Below are positions 1 to 5,114 of a stretch of 6,331 nt of DNA, one piece after another. Source of the DNA: an uncultured Lachnospiraceae bacterium (GTDB taxonomy: Bacteria; Bacillota; Clostridia; Lachnospirales; Lachnospiraceae). Below the pieces are notes generated by a model. The model was not told the DNA's origin and ran no database searches. It saw nothing but the letters and a program-made list of their open reading frames with translations. The DNA is taken from the NCBI GenBank assembly GCA_934394615.1, contig CAKRRJ010000110.1:1-6331 (forward strand), written 5' to 3'. A program made the translations under genes and the position numbers. Within the stretch, counting starts at the first letter, position 1. Each line of letters begins with the position of its first letter.

Positions 1-1191
1 GCAGGAGATATCCATACCGTAACCTTAGACCGCATGATGAGCAACGACGGAACCACTCATCTGACCGTCGATATGTATAACAACAAATTAAAGCATCCGC
101 ACATTGCAGATCCGAAGAAGATGGTATTCATCGTGGATCACAACGTTCCGGCGGACAGCCCGAAGACCGCTGCGTCCCAGAAGAAGATGCGCGACTTCGC
201 GAGAGAGAATAACATCGATTTCTGGGAGGGCAAGGGGGTGTGCCACCAGATCATGATGGAAAATTATGTCTGCCCGGGTGAACTCATCTTCGGCGCGGAC
301 AGCCATACCTGCACCTACGGCGCGCTGGGCGCGTTCGGTACCGGTGTTGGATGTACCGATCTGCTCTACGGTATGGTAACCGGAACTTCCTGGGTTCTGG
401 TGCCGGAGACTGTAAAATTTAACCTGACCGGCAAGCTTCCGGAGGGTGTATATCCGAGAGATTTAATGCTCACCATCATCGGCGAGATCGGCGCTAATGG
501 CGTAAACTATCAGGTGATGGAGTTTACCGGAGACGGAGCAAAGACCTTAAGCGTCAACGACCGTATGGTACTCTGCAACCTGGCTGTTGAGGCAGGCGCA
601 AAGACTGCCATCTTCGAGGCAGATGAGATCGCGCTCGAGTACTTAAAGGCAAGAGGCCGTGAGCCGAAGGCAGTCTTCAAGAGCGATGCTGACGCGGTTT
701 ACGCAAGAGAATATACCTTTGACTTATCCAAGATCCAGCCGGTAGCAGCACGCCCGGACTTCGTGGATGATGTAGTTCCGGCAAAGGAAGTCTGTGGTGT
801 CCGCATCGACGAGGCATTCCTTGGCTCCTGCAATAATGGCCGTATCGATGACCTACGTGTCGGCGCAGCCATTGTAAAAGGAAAGAAGATTTCTGACCAT
901 GTGCGCTTCCTGGTTGTTCCGGCAAGCCGCGAGGTTTACTTACAGGCACTTGACGAGGGACTCATCCAGATCTTCATGGAGAGCGGCGCCATTGTCATGA
1001 ACCCGAACTGCAGTGTCTGCTGGGGCAGCTGTCAGGGTGTGATCGGCGAGAACGAGGTGCTCATCAGCACTGGTACCCGTAACTTCAAGGGACGCGCCGG
1101 GCATCCGAGCTCCAAGGTTTACTTAGGTTCCGCAGCTACAGTAGCAGCTTCCGCCGTAAAGGGCGAGATCTGCACCGCGGACATGCTGTAA
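1..1191 (+). CDS. Aconitase-superfamily hydro-lyase, large subunit 1 (LeuC/HacA/DmdA-like), 5'-truncated by window edge
   Basis: This is the catalytic large subunit of a two-subunit [4Fe-4S] hydro-lyase of the isopropylmalate isomerase, homoaconitase and dimethylmalate dehydratase group. The frame is open from base 1 (AGDIHTVTLDR), which aligns with residues 20-30 of the paralogue at 1736, so about 20 N-terminal residues lie outside. The in-frame ATG at base 34 is internal, not the start. By visible codon, the cluster ligands are C277 (GSCNNGR), C337 and C340 (NPNCSVC). Their 60 and 3 residue spacing equals that of C347, C407 and C410 in E. coli LeuC. The DHNVPA, VCHQIM and GADSHT histidine motifs and the C-terminal RNFKGR motif are intact. 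Oddities are GSCNN instead of the usual GSCTN, PNC instead of PGC, and an extra Cys at 344. The small subunit follows after 25 bases. Candidate substrates are 3-isopropylmalate, dimethylmalate, aconitate or homoaconitate; the sequence does not decide. Confidence 0.9.
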   Translation, partial: AGDIHTVTLDRMMSNDGTTHLTVDMYNNKLKHPHIADPKKMVFIVDHNVPADSPKTAASQKKMRDFARENNIDFWEGKGVCHQIMMENYVCPGELIFGADSHTCTYGALGAFGTGVGCTDLLYGMVTGTSWVLVPETVKFNLTGKLPEGVYPRDLMLTIIGEIGANGVNYQVMEFTGDGAKTLSVNDRMVLCNLAVEAGAKTAIFEADEIALEYLKARGREPKAVFKSDADAVYAREYTFDLSKIQPVAARPDFVDDVVPAKEVCGVRIDEAFLGSCNNGRIDDLRVGAAIVKGKKISDHVRFLVVPASREVYLQALDEGLIQIFMESGAIVMNPNCSVCWGSCQGVIGENEVLISTGTRNFKGRAGHPSSKVYLGSAATVAASAVKGEICTADML

Positions 1192-1216
1192 GACTGGAAA
1201 GGAGAGGACAATCATT

Positions 1217-1708
1217 ATGGCACAGTATACCGGAAAGGTCTGGGTTCTGGGCGATGACATCGACACCGACATCATCATTCCGACCGAGTACCTGGCTTTA
1301 AAAACCATTGACGATATGAAACAGTACGGTTTCTCCCCGCTGCGCCCGGAGCTTGCGGGACAGATTCAGCCGGGAGACATCATTGTAGCAGGAAAGAATT
1401 TCGGCTGCGGCTCTTCCCGTGAGCAGGCGCCGGAAGTTATTAAGGCACTGGGCATTCCCTGCATCATTGCCAAATCCTTTGCCCGCATTTTCTACCGCAA
1501 CGCGCTGAACAACGGCCTGCTTTTACTGGAGCAGCCGGAACTTCACGATGTGGTAAAAGAGGGGGATACCATCACCGTAACGGTAAATGAGGACGTAGAC
1601 TACAACGGAAAGAAGTACCCGATCGCTTCTCTGCCGGAGAACTTAATGGAGATCATTGAGGCCGGCGGCCTGGTAAAAGCCATGCGCAAGCGCAACGGCC
1701 TGGATTAG
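1217..1708 (+). CDS. Aconitase-superfamily hydro-lyase, small subunit (LeuD/DmdB-like)
   Basis: This 163-residue protein is the swivel-domain small subunit that completes the active site of the flanking large subunits. Its length fits the short archaeal/clostridial LeuD type rather than the roughly 200-residue E. coli LeuD. Visible motifs are LGDDIDTDIIIP (11-22), the active-site loop NFGCGSSREQAP (61-72), where S66, S67 and R68 match the aconitase GSSRE signature, and AKSFARIFYRNALNNGL (85-101). The substrate loop after the first strand reads EYLAL (24-28). In this family that loop contributes to substrate choice, and an Arg there is associated with homoaconitase, so Ala27 argues mildly against homoaconitate. 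The start is supported by GGAGAGG at 1201-1207, nine bases before the ATG. It sits 25 bases after large subunit 1 and 27 before large subunit 2, so it could serve either or both. The last two codons and stop are copied directly downstream (1717-1726). Confidence 0.92.
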   Translation: MAQYTGKVWVLGDDIDTDIIIPTEYLALKTIDDMKQYGFSPLRPELAGQIQPGDIIVAGKNFGCGSSREQAPEVIKALGIPCIIAKSFARIFYRNALNNGLLLLEQPELHDVVKEGDTITVTVNEDVDYNGKKYPIASLPENLMEIIEAGGLVKAMRKRNGLD

Positions 1709-1726
1709 TTACACAACCTGGATTAG
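1699..1726 (+). repeat. 10-base direct repeat covering the small-subunit stop codon
   Basis: CCTGGATTAG occurs at 1699-1708 and again at 1717-1726, with an 18-base period. The first copy encodes the last two residues and the stop of the small subunit. The second ends in the TAG that begins the AGGAGG ribosome binding site of the next gene (1725-1730). This looks like a short tandem duplication that inserted 18 bases between the two genes. Chance is possible for so short a repeat. Confidence 0.6.
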
Positions 1727-1735
1727 GAGGAGATT

Positions 1736-2980
1736 ATGGGACAGACAATTATAGAGAAAATTTTATCACATAATACCGGCAAGAACGTAAAGCCGGGCGA
1801 TATCGTGACCGTCAACGTAGACCGCGTGATGTTAGATGATATCATGATCCCGTTCATCGTGGACAAGTTTCATGAGATGGGATTCGCGAAAGTATGGGAC
1901 CCGGATAAGGTAGTCCTGATCTACGATCATCTTGTTCCGGCGAGCCAGCAGGATGACACCCGTCATTTCCGTGTGGGCGATGCCTTCGTGGAGCAGTACG
2001 GCATTAAGAATATCCACCGCAGTGACGGCATCTGCCATCAGCTTATGACGGAGGCGGGCTATGTAAAGCCGGGTCACGTCGTATTCGGAACCGACAGCCA
2101 CACCACCACCTACGGCTGTGTGGGCGCGTTCTCCACCGGAATCGGCTATACCGAGATGGCTTCCATTCTCGGAACCGGAACCCTCTGGGTCAAAGTGCCG
2201 GAGACCATCAAAGTGGTCATTGACGGCGAGCTTCCGTCAAACGTTATGTCCAAGGATGTGATCCTGCGCCTGATCGGTGACCTTGGCGCGGATGGCGCGA
2301 CCTACCGTGCCCTGGAGTTTACCGGCTCCGCTGTGAAGAACATGAGCATTGCCAGCCGCACCACCATGGCAAACATGGCGATCGAGGCAGGCGCGAAGTG
2401 TGCGCTGTTCACTCCGGATGAGAAGACGGAGGAGTACTGCGAGATCAAGCTGGATGACTTCCAGAAGAGCCTTGTGGGCGATGCAGACGCAGTTTACTTA
2501 AAAGAACTTCATTACAAGGCAGAGGATTTCGTGCCGGTTATGGCATGCCCGTCCCAGGTTGATAAGATCCGCAACGTCAGCGAACTGGAAGGCACTGTGA
2601 TTGACCAGGTCTTCATCGGTTCCTGCACTAACGGCCGTCTGGAGGATCTTCAGGCAGCAGCCGAAGTCTTAAAAGGCAAGAGCGTGGCACCATATGTGAA
2701 GCTCATTGTAACACCGGCCAGCCGCAAAGTATATCAGGAGGCAGCAGCCTGCGGCGCGATTAAGACCCTCATGGAAGCCGGAGCCATCGTAACCCATCCG
2801 GGCTGCGGACTCTGCTGCGGACGAACCGGCGGCATCTTAAGCGACGGCGAGCGCGTGGTAGCCACCAACAACCGCAACTTCCTCGGCCGCATGGGAACCT
2901 CCAAAGTAGAAATCTACCTGGCCTCCCCGAGAACCGCCGCAGCCTGCGCTGTTGCCGGTAAAATCGTGAGCCCGGAGTAA
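1736..2980 (+). CDS. Aconitase-superfamily hydro-lyase, large subunit 2 (LeuC/HacA/DmdA-like)
   Basis: This complete 414-residue large subunit is paralogous to the gene at 1-1191. The two match along their whole length, at roughly 40 percent identity by eye, so the duplication is old. The start is clear, with AGGAGG at 1725-1730 five bases before the ATG. The [4Fe-4S] ligands are C297 (GSCTNGR), C357 and C360 (HPGCGLC), again spaced 60 and 3 as in E. coli LeuC, and they sit in canonical contexts. An additional Cys361 lies directly beside the third ligand. Active-site histidine motifs are YDHLVPA (63-69), ICHQLM (99-104) and GTDSHT (118-123), and RNFLGR (380-385) forms the C-terminal substrate-side motif. 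It is the more family-typical of the two large subunits. Both lie beside one small subunit, so it may share that partner. A role as 3-isopropylmalate dehydratase, dimethylmalate dehydratase or an aconitase-like enzyme remains open because no other pathway gene is in view. Confidence 0.93.
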   Translation: MGQTIIEKILSHNTGKNVKPGDIVTVNVDRVMLDDIMIPFIVDKFHEMGFAKVWDPDKVVLIYDHLVPASQQDDTRHFRVGDAFVEQYGIKNIHRSDGICHQLMTEAGYVKPGHVVFGTDSHTTTYGCVGAFSTGIGYTEMASILGTGTLWVKVPETIKVVIDGELPSNVMSKDVILRLIGDLGADGATYRALEFTGSAVKNMSIASRTTMANMAIEAGAKCALFTPDEKTEEYCEIKLDDFQKSLVGDADAVYLKELHYKAEDFVPVMACPSQVDKIRNVSELEGTVIDQVFIGSCTNGRLEDLQAAAEVLKGKSVAPYVKLIVTPASRKVYQEAAACGAIKTLMEAGAIVTHPGCGLCCGRTGGILSDGERVVATNNRNFLGRMGTSKVEIYLASPRTAAACAVAGKIVSPE

Positions 2981-3015
2981 TTATTAAAATAAAACAACCC
3001 GTTGCAGGAGAAAAA

Positions 3016-3504
3016 ATGAAATCACAAAAACAGGAAAAAACAAATGTGATGCGCCTTCTGGATGCGGCGAACATCCCTTACCGCGTCCAGGAGTACGAAG
3101 TGGACGAGAATGACCTCTCCGGCGTCCATGTAGCCAGCCAGATCGGCGAAGACCCCGACAGCGTCTTCAAAACCCTGGTACTCAAAGGAGAAAAGCGGGG
3201 CTTTTTAGTCTGCTGCATTCCGGTAGCGGAAGAACTGGACTTAAAGAAGGTAGCCCGCGCGGTGGGAGATAAAAAAGTGGAGATGCTTCCCATGAAGGAA
3301 CTCCTCCCCACTACCGGATACATCCGGGGCGGTTGTTCCCCTATCGGAATGAAGAAAAAGTTCCCCACTTATATAGAAGAAACAGCAATTTTGTTCGATG
3401 AAATTGCGGTCAGCGCCGGCATCCGCGGTGCTCAGGTCATCTTAAATCCGGAAGATTTAAAGGCCTACACCGAGGCAGAATACGCCAGCCTGACGGTGGA
3501 ATAA
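3016..3504 (+). CDS. ybaK: Cys-tRNA(Pro) deacylase, YbaK/EbsC family
   Basis: This 162-residue protein matches the YbaK family in length (E. coli YbaK is 159) and layout. The family is a free-standing editing domain that hydrolyses Cys-tRNA(Pro) made in error by prolyl-tRNA synthetase, acting in the cytosol. Visible hallmarks are the N-terminal LLDAANIPY helix and strand (14-22), the segment ending SVFKTLVL (49-56) with the family's essential lysine at K52, the PVAEELDLKKVARA helix (69-82), and the GYIRGGCSPIGMKKK glycine-rich loop (101-115) that forms the substrate pocket. The C-terminal RGAQVILNPEDL is also typical. GGAG at 3007-3010 precedes the ATG by five bases. It lies 35 bases after large subunit 2 without a terminator, so it is probably cotranscribed by read-through, though its function has no evident tie to the hydro-lyase. 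An intrinsic terminator follows at 3567. Confidence 0.94.
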   Translation: MKSQKQEKTNVMRLLDAANIPYRVQEYEVDENDLSGVHVASQIGEDPDSVFKTLVLKGEKRGFLVCCIPVAEELDLKKVARAVGDKKVEMLPMKELLPTTGYIRGGCSPIGMKKKFPTYIEETAILFDEIAVSAGIRGAQVILNPEDLKAYTEAEYASLTVE

Positions 3505-3566
3505 GAGCAGGAAAGCGGGATACAGACCGCAAAAGAAGACAAAAAACAGAATACAGAAGTTGACAT

Positions 3567-3599
3567 AAAAAAGAGACGACAAAGTTCGTCTCTTTTTTT
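3567..3599 (+). terminator. Intrinsic terminator after ybaK
   Basis: A perfect 13-base stem pairs 3567-3579 (six A then GAGACGA) with 3586-3598 (TCGTCTC then T), around the six-base loop CAAAGT. The stem is followed by a T tract (3593-3599). The A tract on the other side means it could also act on the opposite strand. It closes the hydro-lyase/ybaK transcript 62 bases after the ybaK stop. Confidence 0.92.
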
Positions 3600-3621
3600 A
3601 TAACGGTATAATTAACAAAAA

Positions 3622-3638
3622 TGTAATAATTGCGTAAT
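3622..3638 (+). promoter_or_regulatory. Possible WalR(YycF)-type direct repeat
   Basis: TGTAAT (3622-3627), five bases, then CGTAAT (3633-3638) fits the WalR box TGTWAH-N5-TGTWAH with one mismatch. WalR is known in Firmicutes for control of wall hydrolase genes, and the next gene encodes one. However, the site is about 125 bases upstream of the -35 box, farther than usual for activation, and the region is AT-rich, so it may be chance. Confidence 0.25.
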
Positions 3639-3749
3639 AGTTTGAAAGAAATATGAAACAAAAAAATGGCTGTTTAAGCGCTTTATTTTTGTGAAAAGCT
3701 ATAGAAAAGGCGAAATTCCTGAAAATTCCGGGTGGCAGATATGACAAAA

Positions 3750-3778
3750 GTGTGAAAAACTTATTGACAGTTTCACAC
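3750..3778. promoter_or_regulatory. Operator-like inverted repeat over the wall hydrolase promoter
   Basis: GTGTGAAA (3750-3757) and TTTCACAC (3771-3778) are perfect 8-base inverted arms separated by 13 bases. Arm-to-arm distance is 21 bases, about two helical turns, as expected for a dimeric regulator bound to one DNA face. The right arm lies inside the promoter spacer and the -35 box (3764-3769) lies between the arms, so binding would probably block RNA polymerase. It is upstream of the expected start of transcription, so it is not an RNA hairpin. I cannot assign the regulator; the spacing is much wider than a CRP site. Confidence 0.6.
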
Positions 3779-3793
3779 GTCCCCCACTATAAT
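3764..3793 (+). promoter_or_regulatory. Sigma-A promoter of the wall hydrolase gene
   Basis: A perfect -35 box TTGACA (3764-3769) and a perfect -10 box TATAAT (3788-3793) are separated by 18 bases. Transcription should start near 3800, giving a leader of about 105 bases. A promoter this close to consensus would be strong if unregulated, which fits the overlapping operator-like repeat. Confidence 0.88.
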
Positions 3794-3825
3794 AGCGCCT
3801 GTCACAACAAAAAGAGTGATTTCAG

Positions 3826-3847
3826 GACTCAGCTCCCACTTTGAGTC
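3826..3847 (+). other. Small hairpin in the wall hydrolase mRNA leader
   Basis: GACTCA (3826-3831) can pair with TGAGTC (3842-3847) around a ten-base loop. An overlapping weaker pairing of GAGT (3814-3817) with ACTC (3827-3830) would exclude it. There is no T tract, so it is not a terminator, and I recognise no riboswitch class. It may only shape the leader. Confidence 0.35.
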
Positions 3848-3891
3848 AAAAAACTGGCATATTTAGGGAATCATTCGTTTTGCAAGGAAAG

Positions 3892-3898
3892 AAAGGAG
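3892..3898 (+). promoter_or_regulatory. Ribosome binding site that fixes the wall hydrolase start
   Basis: AAAGGAG stands six bases before the ATG at 3905. The alternative internal ATG at 3977, which would give a shorter and more ordinary signal peptide, has only a weak GGTGA upstream. This favours the longer start. Confidence 0.8.
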
Positions 3899-3904
3899 CA
3901 CAAC

Positions 3905-4831
3905 ATGTATCCATTTTGCTCACTTCTCCAGACGGTGTATCAGTTCGTAAAAAATATGTTTACCCCATTGGTGAACATGACAAAGCGCATGTACCGCACC
4001 GCTGCCGTCATTATGGCAGGAAGCGCGGTGGTAGCCGTTATGACTTTTTCATCAGCCGGATTTGCGGGAGGCGGACACAATGCGCTGACTGCATATGCGG
4101 AGACCCCGGACGAGGAAGACTCTGAGGCAGCGGAGCCTGAGACAGAGAATCCGAATCTGGCGGAGGCAGAAAGTTCTGGAGAAACGCAACATTCAGCAGT
4201 AAAAGTACAGTTGAGTCTTACAGATCCTGAAAATTTAAGGAGCGGGCAGCTCCTTGCGGGTGATACCATAGCAAGAAATATACAGGAACAGGATGCTGTA
4301 CGTCAGGAACAGAAGACCGTCATTGCAGAGAATGAAGAGGAGACCCGGCGCGTCGAAGAGGAACGCCGCAGAAAAGCCGAGGAAGAAGCGGCCAGAAGAG
4401 CGGAAGAAGAGCGCAGGCATGCGGAAGCGGAAGCAGCGAGAGCTTCCTCCGTCATCTCTTTTTCGGATCAGGACTATGAGGTCTTAAAACAGATCGTAGA
4501 GGCAGAGGCAGGCGGATGCGACATGGAAGGAAGAATCCTGGTAGCCAACGTCATTTTAAACCGTGTGCGGGACGGTGAGTTTCCGTCCACCATCACAGAT
4601 GTGGTCTATCAGCGGTCCCAGTTTTCACCGGTCAGCGACGGCAGGTTAAAGAGCTGCAGCGTATCGAAAAAGACGGTGGAGGCAGTGAACCGGGCGCTTT
4701 CGGGGGAGGATCATTCCCAGGGCGCACTCTTCTTTATGAACCGGCTGCGGTCACGCTCAAGCAATGTGAACTGGTTCGACCGGAACCTCACGTATCTGTT
4801 CCAGCACGAAAAGCATGAGTTCTTCCGATAA
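3905..4831 (+). CDS. Secreted SleB-type cell wall hydrolase with coiled-coil linker
   Basis: This 308-residue exported protein probably cleaves peptidoglycan. The N-terminus has an unusually long basic n-region (1-31, with K17, K27, R28, R31), a hydrophobic core (about 32-49) and possible cleavage after GFA (54) or AYA (65). An acidic low-complexity stretch follows (66-93). Residues 128-180 are rich in Glu, Arg and Ala and look like a single coiled coil. The C-terminal domain (about 190-308) matches the Hydrolase_2/SleB fold: QIVEAEAGG with E201 aligned to the catalytic Glu of SleB, GRILVANVILNRV (209-221), a QFSPVSDGR segment (239-247), GALFFMN (273-279), NWFDR (289-293) and the terminal HEKHEFF. 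In SleB proteins this domain is a lytic transglycosylase. It lacks the LysM or peptidoglycan-binding repeats often found in relatives. No sporulation gene is nearby, so a cortex-lytic role is unsupported and vegetative wall turnover is equally likely. It is transcribed alone, between two terminators. Confidence 0.88.
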   Translation: MYPFCSLLQTVYQFVKNMFTPLVNMTKRMYRTAAVIMAGSAVVAVMTFSSAGFAGGGHNALTAYAETPDEEDSEAAEPETENPNLAEAESSGETQHSAVKVQLSLTDPENLRSGQLLAGDTIARNIQEQDAVRQEQKTVIAENEEETRRVEEERRRKAEEEAARRAEEERRHAEAEAARASSVISFSDQDYEVLKQIVEAEAGGCDMEGRILVANVILNRVRDGEFPSTITDVVYQRSQFSPVSDGRLKSCSVSKKTVEAVNRALSGEDHSQGALFFMNRLRSRSSNVNWFDRNLTYLFQHEKHEFFR

Positions 4832-4835
4832 AGGG

Positions 4836-4862
4836 ACAGGAAATCTCAAAACAGGTTCCTGT
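4836..4862 (+). other. Inverted repeat just after the wall hydrolase stop
   Basis: ACAGGAA (4836-4842) can pair with TTCCTGT (4856-4862) around a 13-base loop. No T tract follows, so it is unlikely to terminate transcription. It could be a 3' mRNA stability stem ahead of the terminator at 4904. Confidence 0.35.
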
Positions 4863-4903
4863 GCCGCAAAAACAGAAAAAAGATGCCATATGGCAGAAAA
4901 ACG

Positions 4904-4932
4904 AAAAGAGAGTCCGGTTGGATTCTCTTTTT
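4904..4932 (+). terminator. Intrinsic terminator after the wall hydrolase gene
   Basis: A 12-base stem pairs 4904-4915 (AAAAGAGAGTCC) with 4920-4931 (GGATTCTCTTTT), with one G-T wobble and the loop GGTT. Five T (4928-4932) end it. The A-rich left side would also permit weaker action on the other strand. It separates the hydrolase transcript from pckA. Confidence 0.88.
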
Positions 4933-4960
4933 GTGCATAAGGGAAAAATTAAAAAAACAC

Positions 4961-5008
4961 TGTATACATAATTCAAAACTTATGGCCCTCATGAGGATTT
5001 CCTTATGG
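4961..5008. promoter_or_regulatory. Palindrome and direct-repeat cluster upstream of the pckA promoter
   Basis: Within 48 bases lie the palindrome TGTATACA (4961-4968), the direct repeat CTTATGG (4979-4985 and 5002-5008) and, centred between its copies, the 10-base palindrome CCTCATGAGG (4987-4996). The cluster ends 18 bases before the -35 box, where an activator could bind. No match to a catabolite-response (cre) element was seen. The regulator is unknown and the site is inferred only from symmetry. Confidence 0.35.
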
Positions 5009-5026
5009 ATTTTTTATTTCCAAATA

Positions 5027-5055
5027 TTGACTTTTTCTTCACACAATGAGATAAT
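5027..5055 (+). promoter_or_regulatory. Sigma-A promoter of pckA
   Basis: TTGACT (5027-5032) and GATAAT (5050-5055) each match consensus at five of six positions and are 17 bases apart. Transcription should begin near 5062, leaving a leader of about 50 bases with no evident riboswitch or attenuator. Confidence 0.8.
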
Positions 5056-5097
5056 AAAACACGAATTTCGGTAAAAATTTATATCGAGTAAAGTGAA

Positions 5098-5104
5098 AGA
5101 GAGG
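5098..5104 (+). promoter_or_regulatory. Ribosome binding site of pckA, two possible starts
   Basis: AGAGAGG precedes two in-frame ATG codons. The ATG at 5109 is four bases away, which is short. The ATG at 5115 is ten bases away and begins MANIDL, closer to how I recall related proteins starting. I chose 5115; the difference is two residues (MK). Confidence 0.6.
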
Positions 5105-5114
5105 TTGAATGAAG

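Larger units (their letters stand above)
3505..3904. other. 400-base intergenic region between ybaK and the wall hydrolase gene
   Basis: This non-coding gap is AT-rich compared with the genes. In order it holds the ybaK terminator (3567-3599), a direct repeat resembling a WalR box (3622-3638), a short palindrome AAGCGCTT (3676-3683), an inverted repeat across a consensus promoter (3750-3793), and a leader of about 105 bases with a small hairpin. Between 3640 and 3745 I see no promoter, RNA gene or convincing ORF. The short open frames crossing it on both strands lack ribosome binding sites or run through the terminator. Confidence 0.75.

Noticed and set aside
34..36. ATG at base 34 as the start of large subunit 1
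   Set aside because: The frame stays open to base 1 and the residues before it align with positions 20-30 of the paralogue, so the true start is outside the window.
3560..3612. TTGACA (3560-3565) and TATAAT (3607-3612) as a promoter
   Set aside because: They are 41 bases apart and the terminator stem lies between them; neither has a proper partner at 16-18 bases.
3437..3661. 74-codon minus-strand frame over the ybaK end and terminator
   Set aside because: It runs straight through the terminator stem and has no convincing promoter, ribosome site or family resemblance.
3676..3683. AAGCGCTT palindrome as an operator
   Set aside because: Only eight bases, far from any promoter, and expected by chance at this length.
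3841..4125. 94-codon frame starting at TTG overlapping the wall hydrolase gene
   Set aside because: It has no ribosome binding site, lies mainly over the hydrolase reading frame and shows no recognisable protein features.
5038..5044. TTCACAC in the pckA promoter spacer as a second copy of the hydrolase operator
   Set aside because: It resembles one arm, but no GTGTGAA arm lies at the matching distance upstream, so it is a lone half-site and probably chance.
4883..5074. 63-codon plus-strand frame between the hydrolase and pckA
   Set aside because: It crosses the intrinsic terminator and the pckA promoter and has no ribosome binding site.
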